5,059 nt of DNA from Actinomycetota bacterium. GTDB taxonomy: Bacteria > Actinomycetota > Acidimicrobiia > Acidimicrobiales > Ilumatobacteraceae. Positions 1 through 5,059 of the stretch are shown one piece after another. Position 1 is the first letter of the stretch. Each line of letters begins with the position of its first letter. The notes beneath the pieces are model-generated. The model worked only from the letters and a program-made list of their open reading frames with translations, was not told where the DNA came from and made no database searches. The DNA is taken from positions 1 to 5,059 of the forward strand of contig WLEX01000105.1 in the NCBI GenBank assembly GCA_009704065.1. Reading direction: 5' to 3'. The position numbers and the translations under genes were made by a program.

Positions 1-1205
1 ACACTTTCTAGAACTTGTCCAGTGATCATGGTGTCGCCGGTGGAAATGATGTTGCGAAGTCGTATCTCTACTTCATCGATACCGGTGGCAGCAGCCAATT
101 TGTCCATTTGGCCCTCATGGGCAAAACAAGCCTGTACGACTCCGAAACCACGCATAGCACCACATGGAGGGTTGTTAGTACGTGTTGCATAGCCATCTAC
201 GATTGCGTTCGGACATTTGTAAGGTCCTTGGGTGTGGGTGACACCATTGATTAGCACTGCAGATGAGGTGGATGAATATGCGCCTCCATCGAACACAAAG
301 CGAGCTTCAATTTTCACAATCATTCCGTCAGTGTCGGCATGATGCCTCATCCACACTTTTGCGGGATGACGATGTACGTGTCCGAAGAAACTCTCTTCTC
401 TGCCGTATTGCATCTTCACTGGGCGACCAGTGCGCAGGGCAAGTAGAGAAGTATGCACCTGGAGGCTGATGTCTTCGCGTGCTCCGAAAGCACCACCGAC
501 GCCACCCAAGACAAGGCGAATCTTCTCTTCTGGCAGATTGAGGCACTTTGCCATCTGTTTGCGATCTTCGTGTAACCATTGCGTAGCTACGTACACCTCG
601 ACTCCACCGCCATCATGATCGGGTATTGCGAGTGCTGATTCAGTTCCGAGAAATGCTTGGTCTTGCATGCCAATGTCGTACGTGCCTTCAACAACGATGG
701 GCGCAGTAACTGTTGGGTCTCCATGAACAATGCGTTGATGACGAATGAGGTTGCCATCTGGATGAATTGCTTCGAAAGAACCATCGATTGCCAATTCAGG
801 ATCTGTGAGTGCTGGCAAGATTTCATATACGACTGAAATCGCAGCTAGCGCACGGCGACAAGTTTCAGGATGATCAGCAGCGACAGCAGCAATTGGTTCG
901 CCCATGTAACGCACCACGTCAGATGCGAAAACAGGCTGGTCTTCGCTGATGAGTCCATAGGACATCTGACCAGGCACATCCGCAGCGGTGATTACGGTTT
1001 CTACACCAATAATTTTCCAAGCTGCTGACACATCGATTGACACGATGCGGGCGTGGGGGTGTGGAGAGCGCAATGTTGCGCCCCACAGCATGTTTTCTGC
1101 ATGAAGGTCGGACGTAAATGCAAAATCTCCTTGCACTTTTGCAGGAGCATCTGGCCGTAATGCGCTAGAACCCAATGTGTCGCGACGAGTTTTGGTGGTG
1201 CTCAT
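1..1205 (-). CDS. pucD: Xanthine dehydrogenase-type molybdopterin-binding subunit (partial, C-terminal part beyond left edge)
   Basis: Large catalytic subunit of a molybdenum hydroxylase, probably hydroxylating hypoxanthine/xanthine with Mo-pterin and passing electrons to the [2Fe-2S] and FAD subunits encoded just upstream. I translated it by hand: the frame stays open from the ATG at 1205-1203 to the left edge, giving 401 residues of a family that usually has about 750-790. Residues about 20-130 match the a/b hammerhead domain (RYMGEPIAAVAA at 99-110). The Mo-pterin-binding part begins after about 155 and carries LGGVGGAFGAREDI (233-246), the family's glycine-rich cofactor loop, and CGAMRGFG (348-355), whose Arg352 matches the substrate-binding arginine of the xanthine dehydrogenase AFRGFG motif; CO dehydrogenases differ here. 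The catalytic glutamate near the C-terminus lies outside the window. The start overlaps the [2Fe-2S] stop (ATGA) and has AAGGAG 8 bases upstream. The symbol follows the Bacillus/actinobacterial puc naming; xdhA-like is equivalent. The family is certain; the purine substrate is likely but inferred. Confidence 0.93.
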   Translation of the reverse strand, partial: MSTTKTRRDTLGSSALRPDAPAKVQGDFAFTSDLHAENMLWGATLRSPHPHARIVSIDVSAAWKIIGVETVITAADVPGQMSYGLISEDQPVFASDVVRYMGEPIAAVAADHPETCRRALAAISVVYEILPALTDPELAIDGSFEAIHPDGNLIRHQRIVHGDPTVTAPIVVEGTYDIGMQDQAFLGTESALAIPDHDGGGVEVYVATQWLHEDRKQMAKCLNLPEEKIRLVLGGVGGAFGAREDISLQVHTSLLALRTGRPVKMQYGREESFFGHVHRHPAKVWMRHHADTDGMIVKIEARFVFDGGAYSSTSSAVLINGVTHTQGPYKCPNAIVDGYATRTNNPPCGAMRGFGVVQACFAHEGQMDKLAAATGIDEVEIRLRNIISTGDTMITGQVLES

Positions 1206-1690
1206 CGACTCATCTCCTTACGCACAGAAACAACTGCATCTACTGCAGCAAATATTCGTCCGTAGCCAGTGCAACGGCAGATATTTCCCGACAAGGCCTC
1301 TTTCACGGCATGTTCTGAAGGATCAGGATTTTCCTCCAATAAATGATGAACGGCCATTACAAGACCTGGAGTACAAAACCCGCATTGCACCGCACCTTCA
1401 GATACGAATGCTTCTTGAACATCTGTGAGTGTGCCGTCGGGGTTCAAACCCTCAACGGTTGCTATTTCGGAACCCACTGCTGAAGCAGCCATAACAAGGC
1501 AACTACAAACGGCGTTGCCATTCATAAAGACTGTGCAACTTCCGCATTCACCTTGTTCGCAAGCTCCTTTTGAGCCGGGGAGACCAAGACGTTCACGTAA
1601 TACGTACAGCAAGCTTTCGCCAAGCCAGGCATCTTTCACTTCACGAACTTCTCCGTTAACAGCGAGTGCGTAATTTTCTGATTCACTCAT
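1202..1690 (-). CDS. pucE: Xanthine dehydrogenase-type [2Fe-2S] iron-sulfur subunit
   Basis: Small electron-transfer subunit (162 residues, the usual length) that carries two [2Fe-2S] clusters and links the molybdenum centre to FAD. All eight cluster cysteines are visible. The plant-type ferredoxin domain has Cys44, Cys49, Cys52 and Cys64 (spacing C-x4-C-x2-C-x11-C, within GACEQGECGSC). The C-terminal helical domain has Cys103 and Cys106 (QCGFCTPG) and Cys138 and Cys140 (NICRCTGY). There is no signal peptide, so it is a cytoplasmic subunit of the xanthine dehydrogenase/CoxS type, unlike twin-arginine-exported relatives. The ATG overlaps the stop of the FAD subunit as ATGA and has AGAGGA 8 bases upstream; its own stop overlaps the start of the Mo subunit in the same way. 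The order FAD, Fe-S, Mo points to one three-part enzyme made in matched amounts. Equivalent to XdhC/CoxS; the family call is essentially certain. Confidence 0.96.
   Translation of the reverse strand: MSESENYALAVNGEVREVKDAWLGESLLYVLRERLGLPGSKGACEQGECGSCTVFMNGNAVCSCLVMAASAVGSEIATVEGLNPDGTLTDVQEAFVSEGAVQCGFCTPGLVMAVHHLLEENPDPSEHAVKEALSGNICRCTGYGRIFAAVDAVVSVRKEMSR
1214..1219 (-). promoter_or_regulatory. Ribosome binding site of the Mo subunit
   Basis: AAGGAG on the minus strand, 8 bases before the ATG at 1205-1203 and inside the last codons of the [2Fe-2S] subunit gene. It is the strongest ribosome site in the window and fixes the start at the ATGA overlap. Confidence 0.8.
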
Positions 1691-2520
1691 TGTGCATATC
1701 CTCTTTGTAGTAATCGTGTAGCAAGAACACCAACTGCATGACGGCGGTATTCTGCGGTTGATCTGTGATCATCGATCGGTCGTGACTCTGCTGAAACACG
1801 CGCACCGAATTCTGTTGCGATGGAGTCAGTCAATTGCTGTGCACCCAAGTCGTTAAACCATTGCTCAGCTTCGGGGCAACGCAAAATAGTTGGTCCGACA
1901 GAGCCAAGAGCTACAGACACGGCGTCGTTATGAAGTGCCAAGCAAACAGATGCAACTGAAATGACCATCGCATTACGTACGCCCACTTTTGCATAACCCT
2001 GGAAACCCGTGGACATAGGAATTGTCACTCCTGAAACAAGTTCATGAGGAAGTCTGCTGTTTCGTTTGGGCCCCACCATGAATTCATTGAAGGGAACGTT
2101 GCGTTCTCCATCGACTGATGCGAGATGAACCGTTGCATCTAGTGCACTGAGAACGGGAAGTGAATCTCCAGCGGGGGAGCAAGTTCCCAAGTTGCCACCC
2201 AATGTGCCGGCCGCTCTGATTTGTGGAGATCCCACCGTACGTGCGGCCTGCGCGAGTGCCGGCAAAGCGGCAGCCAGTTCGCCAGTTTCCATGGTGGAGT
2301 AGGGAACAGAAGCACCGATGTACACGGTAGAAGTTTCAGAGTTAATAGACCATTGTTGTAACTCTTTAACGTTTCGTAACCCAATCACGTGTTCTGGATG
2401 ACGATGGTTGAAGTTGACCTCCACCATAAAGTCGGTTCCACCAGAAAGCAGTTGAGCATTAGGTGTGTTCGCCAGCATTTCAATTGCTGAAGATAATGAA
2501 ATCGGGAGTTGTACTGGCAT
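1687..2520 (-). CDS. pucC: Xanthine dehydrogenase-type FAD-binding subunit
   Basis: Medium subunit (277 residues, normal to slightly short for the family) that binds FAD and hands electrons from the [2Fe-2S] clusters to the final acceptor, normally NAD+ in dehydrogenases of this type. The two FAD-binding signatures of the CoxM/XdhB family are present: LLSGGTD (24-30) and TLGGNLGTCSPAGD (106-119). The later KVGVRNAMVISVASV stretch (178-192) and the C-terminal DDHRSTAEYRRH (250-261) are also typical. It has no cysteine-rich insertion, so it lacks the extra [4Fe-4S] cluster seen in 4-hydroxybenzoyl-CoA reductase. The ATG at 2520-2518 follows the amidohydrolase stop by 9 bases, and AGAGGA just upstream overlaps that stop codon, which supports this start and tight coupling. 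The stop overlaps the next start (ATGA). Family certain; the electron acceptor is not shown by the sequence. Confidence 0.94.
   Translation of the reverse strand: MPVQLPISLSSAIEMLANTPNAQLLSGGTDFMVEVNFNHRHPEHVIGLRNVKELQQWSINSETSTVYIGASVPYSTMETGELAAALPALAQAARTVGSPQIRAAGTLGGNLGTCSPAGDSLPVLSALDATVHLASVDGERNVPFNEFMVGPKRNSRLPHELVSGVTIPMSTGFQGYAKVGVRNAMVISVASVCLALHNDAVSVALGSVGPTILRCPEAEQWFNDLGAQQLTDSIATEFGARVSAESRPIDDHRSTAEYRRHAVGVLATRLLQRGYAQ
1699..1704 (-). promoter_or_regulatory. Ribosome binding site of the [2Fe-2S] subunit
   Basis: AGAGGA on the minus strand, 8 bases before the ATG at 1690-1688, embedded in the last codons of the FAD-subunit gene. It supports the overlapping ATGA start. Confidence 0.75.
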
Positions 2521-2525
2521 GAGAA

Positions 2526-2531
2526 TCCTCT
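2526..2531 (-). promoter_or_regulatory. Ribosome binding site of the FAD subunit
   Basis: AGAGGA on the minus strand, 5 bases before the ATG at 2520-2518. Its first two bases belong to the TAG stop of the amidohydrolase gene, so ribosomes ending that gene stop on top of this site. Confidence 0.75.
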
Positions 2532-3594
2532 AGGAAAGTTTCTTGTGTAAGCGAGCAGCGGATTCGGAAGCTTTCGCCCGAACCTCTGACATATCGAACT
2601 GTGTTGGTGTTCCGTCCTTGACAACGTGCTCGCCTTCGATGAAGACATCGGTGCATCGAATTCCAGGGGTGAATGCAACGTGCCATGCACTATCGACATT
2701 GTCGTAATTCCAACGGACTTCATCGCGGGACGCTTCTGGGAAAATGTTGTAGCCATTGTGAAGCCAGTTCCAAACGGTGTCTGGCGTCTGGGTGATGTCT
2801 GATTCTCGAAGCTTTACATATGCCAAACGGGCCTCTTCTAACATGTCGGCTCCGATGCCATCAGTACCAAGGAGTGTTGTATTTGCCCACTTCACTGGAT
2901 TGCCGTAGCCCACTGAATTGTTCATGTTTGAACGAGGGTTATGAACAATTGTTCCCTGAAGTTTTCGATCGAGAAGGACCGAATGCACCAAAAGCCATTT
3001 GTCTGTAGCTAACGACTCAAGTCGAGCGCCTGCATCTTTGTCGTCGGGACCTTCAGCAACATGAATATGAACGCCGACATCTAAAGATGCTGCGAGATTT
3101 GCTGCAGCTTCAAGGGTCTCATCGGTGCAGGTAAAAGCGGCGTGTACGCCCACCATGCCACGCCCACCAGCTTTGAGAAAGCGCTCGTTCTCACGTAATC
3201 CACGCTGAGCTTCCGGCGACATGCTCCCTTGCGCATCAGCAGCTGAAGAGATTTTCCCGTCTCTCCAACGATCTGTGACCCCGTATGACAGATTGCTGCG
3301 AACACCGACCATGGCACACGCGCTAGCGATGACATCGAGGCTTCCGTCAATTGCATAGGGTGACTCGTGGTGATCGACAATTGCGGTAGTGCCGCTCATC
3401 AGTGCCTCAGCAGCACCTAGGGCCGCTGACCAGTACAACGTGTCGAGATCGAGGGCGGCATCGAGACGCCACCACACGTTCTCAAGAACAGAAATAAATG
3501 ACGTGGGCGTCTTGGGCGGTGCCGGCATTCCTCGGGCTAGAGAAGAATAAAGATGGTGATGGGCACACACCATGCCAGCAGTGAAAAACGACAT
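2530..3594 (-). CDS. SsnA/guanine-deaminase-like metal-dependent amidohydrolase lacking the composite domain
   Basis: Metal-dependent hydrolase of the amidohydrolase superfamily (COG0402 group: SsnA, guanine and 8-oxoguanine deaminases, AtzB-like enzymes), probably deaminating a purine or related ring. The barrel core is intact: the HxH metal motif at His12/His14 (AHHHLYS), His151 (VGVHAAFTC), His178 and Glu181 (HIHVAEG), His204 (LLVHS), the SsnA-like NPRSNMNN block (219-226) and the metal/catalytic Asp245 (LGTDGIGADM). NVWWRLDAALD (39-49) and DHHESP (74-79) also resemble E. coli SsnA. At 354 residues it is about 90 shorter than the roughly 440 of SsnA. The N-terminal beta strands that normally precede HxH are absent, and a segment of about 20 residues containing the usual G..ADL strand is missing near residues 284-300. 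No in-frame extension is possible: a TGA lies three codons before the ATG, and the complete nitrilase gene ends 2 bases upstream. The ribosome site is weak (GAAGA). Next to xanthine dehydrogenase, guanine deaminase is the best substrate guess, but this is inference. Confidence 0.88.
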   Translation of the reverse strand: MSFFTAGMVCAHHHLYSSLARGMPAPPKTPTSFISVLENVWWRLDAALDLDTLYWSAALGAAEALMSGTTAIVDHHESPYAIDGSLDVIASACAMVGVRSNLSYGVTDRWRDGKISSAADAQGSMSPEAQRGLRENERFLKAGGRGMVGVHAAFTCTDETLEAAANLAASLDVGVHIHVAEGPDDKDAGARLESLATDKWLLVHSVLLDRKLQGTIVHNPRSNMNNSVGYGNPVKWANTTLLGTDGIGADMLEEARLAYVKLRESDITQTPDTVWNWLHNGYNIFPEASRDEVRWNYDNVDSAWHVAFTPGIRCTDVFIEGEHVVKDGTPTQFDMSEVRAKASESAARLHKKLS

Positions 3595-3596
3595 AG

Positions 3597-4520
3597 CTAT
3601 TCTTCAACAACTCCGCGTTGGGAGGTGATGCGACCATAAACCTCTGGACGGCGGTATCGATCAAAGTCGAAAAGTGTCTTTGTGTAGCGATCACACCAAT
3701 CTAAATCGCAACGTGCGAAAATTAATTCGTCATCTGTGGTCAATGCTTGGGCAACAATTTGTCCCGAAGGCGCAACAATCATGCTCTGTCCAAGCGAATC
3801 AACGCCCTCTTCAATTCCGCCTTTAGCTACGCCAACAACCCAGGTTCCGTTTTGATATGCGCCACTTTGCATCACTAGTGCATTGTGGAATCCGGCCAAC
3901 GAATCTTGACTTGGATCGGGGACATAATGAATCGGCGTGTTGTAACCACACAGAATCATTTCGACGCCCTGTAATCCCATGACGCGATACGACTCGGGCC
4001 AACGTCGATCGTTGCAGATCATCATTCCCATACGAGCAGAAAAGGCATTCCAGACTCCAAAACCTTCCATGGATGGTTCGAAGTAATATCGCTCAGCGTG
4101 CTGAAAGGGTCGATCCGGTTCGTTATGTTCGTGTCCGGGGATATGCACCTTGCGGTATCTTCCGACGATCGATCCATCTTTCTCAACCAAAACTTGTGTG
4201 TTGAATCGATGCCCATCGGCTGTCAATTCGGCATATCCCAGGCAGAAACCAATACCCAATTTCTTGGCTTCATCAAACAACGGCTGTGTGACAGGAGACG
4301 GCATGCTCGTTTCATACCAATGGTCTGCATCGGAAATATTTTCGACAAACCAACGGGGGAAAAAAGTTGTGAGAGCCAACTCAGGGAATACCACGAGATC
4401 GCAATCATTGCGATGTGCTTGCTGCAACAGAGCAACAAGACGAGCTACAACGTTTTCTCGTGAGTCTGCTTTTTGAATTGGTCCCAATTGTGCGGCACCT
4501 ACGGTAATAACGCGTGTCAT
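3597..4520 (-). CDS. N-carbamoyl-D-amino-acid hydrolase-like nitrilase-superfamily amidohydrolase
   Basis: Cytoplasmic carbon-nitrogen hydrolase (307 residues, full length; Agrobacterium D-carbamoylase has about 304). The family cleaves an N-carbamoyl group to the free amine, CO2 and ammonia. The Glu-Lys-Cys triad is visible: Glu47 (VFPELALTTFFPRW), Lys124 (RYRKVHIPGH) and Cys169 (MMICNDRRWPE). Compared from memory with the Agrobacterium enzyme, the pocket residues keep a constant offset of three: His126, His141, Glu143, Asn170, Arg172, Arg173 and Asn194 (GYNTP). This makes it much closer to D-carbamoylases than to generic nitrilases or beta-ureidopropionase. It follows the M20 gene after 2 bases and uses AGGAG 8 bases before its ATG. 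In this operon its natural substrate is more likely a ureido compound from purine breakdown, such as ureidoglycolate or hydantoate, than a laboratory D-carbamoyl amino acid; that part is inference. Confidence 0.92.
   Translation of the reverse strand: MTRVITVGAAQLGPIQKADSRENVVARLVALLQQAHRNDCDLVVFPELALTTFFPRWFVENISDADHWYETSMPSPVTQPLFDEAKKLGIGFCLGYAELTADGHRFNTQVLVEKDGSIVGRYRKVHIPGHEHNEPDRPFQHAERYYFEPSMEGFGVWNAFSARMGMMICNDRRWPESYRVMGLQGVEMILCGYNTPIHYVPDPSQDSLAGFHNALVMQSGAYQNGTWVVGVAKGGIEEGVDSLGQSMIVAPSGQIVAQALTTDDELIFARCDLDWCDRYTKTLFDFDRYRRPEVYGRITSQRGVVEE
3601..3605 (-). promoter_or_regulatory. Weak ribosome binding site of the SsnA-like amidohydrolase
   Basis: GAAGA on the minus strand, 6 bases before the ATG at 3594-3592. 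It is a poor match; a better GGAG at 3614-3611 is 16 bases from the start, too far for usual spacing. Initiation probably depends on ribosomes finishing the nitrilase gene, whose TAG is 2 bases before this ATG. Confidence 0.4.
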
Positions 4521-4522
4521 AG

Positions 4523-5059
4523 TTAGAACTCCTGTAGCTCTGTTAGCTGAAGCATGGTGTGTAATAAAATGTTGGCACCAGCTTCAAGATCAATTGGATC
4601 TGTGTATTCCGCTGGGTTATGGCTGATGCCCTTAACGCTCGGAACAAAGATCATGGCTGCAGGGCACACTCGTGCAAGCATTTGTGCATCATGACCAGCA
4701 CCACTAGGCATTCTGCGAACTGTATTTCCTTGATTATCGGCTATGGTCTCGATCATTGCAATCACACTCTCATCAAACTGAACTGGTTCGAAGCGAGCAA
4801 GCACGCGTGAAGAAATCGAAACTCCTTCGTCAGCAGCCAATTCTGAAATAAAAGTTGCCACCTCGGCTTCTGCTTTTGCGAGTAGCGCCTCGTCGGTATT
4901 GCGAATATCGAGAGTGAGTACGGCACGTGCGGGAACAACGTTGACAAGATTGGGAAAAAGATCGATTTTTCCAACAGTGCACACTTGGTGACCGCCGTAA
5001 CGATCGGCCAAGTCGCGCAAAAACACTGTCAATTTAGAAGCGACGTAGGCCGGATCATG
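4523..5059 (-). CDS. M20-family allantoate/N-carbamoyl amidohydrolase (partial, N-terminal part beyond right edge)
   Basis: C-terminal 178 residues of a zinc/manganese-dependent M20 amidohydrolase of the hydantoinase/carbamoylase group (AllC, HyuC, ureidoglycolate amidohydrolase), enzymes of about 410 residues. The frame is open to the right edge, so the TTG at 5032 is not a real start. In fragment numbering, the end of the dimerisation (lid) domain shows CTVGKIDLFPNLVNVVPARA (27-46), with Asn40 of the NVIPG-like motif, and DIR (51-53), whose Arg binds the substrate carboxylate in relatives. The catalytic domain resumes with PSGAGHDA (118-125, His123) and ends with MIFVPSVKGISHNPAEYT (136-153), where His147 matches the last metal ligand. 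The N-terminal metal ligands (HxD, the EE pair and a further His) lie outside. The stop is 2 bases before the nitrilase start. Allantoate, ureidoglycolate, N-carbamoyl-L-amino acids or N-carbamoyl-beta-alanine are all possible substrates; a ureide role is favoured by context. Confidence 0.93.
   Translation of the reverse strand, partial: HDPAYVASKLTVFLRDLADRYGGHQVCTVGKIDLFPNLVNVVPARAVLTLDIRNTDEALLAKAEAEVATFISELAADEGVSISSRVLARFEPVQFDESVIAMIETIADNQGNTVRRMPSGAGHDAQMLARVCPAAMIFVPSVKGISHNPAEYTDPIDLEAGANILLHTMLQLTELQEF
4529..4533 (-). promoter_or_regulatory. Ribosome binding site of the carbamoylase-like nitrilase
   Basis: AGGAG on the minus strand, 8 bases before the ATG at 4520-4518, formed by the Gln-Glu codons at the end of the M20 gene. 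It supports the chosen nitrilase start, which also matches the N-terminus of Agrobacterium D-carbamoylase (MTR). Confidence 0.75.

Noticed and set aside
15..618. Plus-strand and alternative minus-strand open frames over the first 600 bases
   Set aside because: The third frame on the minus strand gives a continuous, motif-bearing Mo subunit through this whole stretch; the others are shadows of it.
2695..2745. A frameshift or local sequencing error in the SsnA-like gene to explain the short C-terminal region
   Set aside because: The frame is the same before and after, and sequence resembling SsnA resumes in register (WHVAF, then VFIEGEHVV), so an in-frame absence fits better. Only the raw reads or homologues could fully exclude an assembly fault.
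4362..4373. A homopolymer pair (six T then five C on the coding strand) in the nitrilase gene as a possible slippage or frameshift site
   Set aside because: It encodes the conserved Thr-Phe-Phe-Pro-Arg-Trp stretch just after the catalytic Glu47, and the protein stays in frame at full length, so codon choice explains it.
4098..4476. Two plus-strand open frames of 121 and 108 codons opposite the nitrilase gene
   Set aside because: They lie antisense to a well-conserved enzyme gene, have no recognisable domain or good ribosome site, and are explained by codon bias on the other strand.
4523..5032. A complete 169-residue M20 protein starting at the TTG at 5032
   Set aside because: The frame continues upstream to the window edge with family-like sequence (HDPAYVASK), and 169 residues would lack most of the catalytic domain, so it is a fragment of a longer gene.

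Overview
The window is one dense run of genes, all on the minus strand, and both edges cut through a gene. Transcription runs from the right edge (5059) to the left edge (1). I read six coding regions: the C-terminal part of an M20-family ureido/carbamoyl amidohydrolase, a complete N-carbamoyl-D-amino-acid-hydrolase-like nitrilase, a complete SsnA/guanine-deaminase-like amidohydrolase, and the three subunits of a xanthine-dehydrogenase-type molybdenum hydroxylase (FAD subunit and [2Fe-2S] subunit complete, molybdopterin subunit cut by the left edge). I saw no RNA gene, mobile element, CRISPR array, terminator or promoter. No gap between genes is longer than 9 bases, so the operon promoter must lie beyond the right edge.

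The junctions are very tight. The first two gaps are 2 bases (stop, CT, ATG), the third is 9 bases, and the last two are 4-base ATGA overlaps. Four of the five internal starts have a clear purine-rich ribosome binding site; the deaminase-like gene has only a weak one and probably depends on coupling to the nitrilase gene before it.

Together the genes look like a purine and ureide salvage or breakdown operon. The SsnA-like enzyme would remove an amino group from a purine-like ring (guanine to xanthine is the obvious candidate). The three-subunit hydroxylase would oxidise the ring (hypoxanthine/xanthine to urate). The two amidohydrolases would take ammonia and CO2 from the ureido compounds formed after ring opening (allantoate, ureidoglycine/ureidoglycolate, or an N-carbamoyl amino acid). 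Uricase and allantoinase are not in the window and would have to be encoded elsewhere. The exact substrates are inference.

The organism is a bacterium with roughly half G+C, judged by eye. The style of the hydroxylase subunits and the compact, overlapping layout would fit a streamlined actinobacterium, but the sequence alone does not prove that. The most unusual item is the SsnA-like protein: its active-site residues are intact, but both sequence segments that normally build the small beta-sandwich (composite) domain of this superfamily are missing. I see no convincing wholly new system; this is a recognisable catabolic operon with some unusual details.
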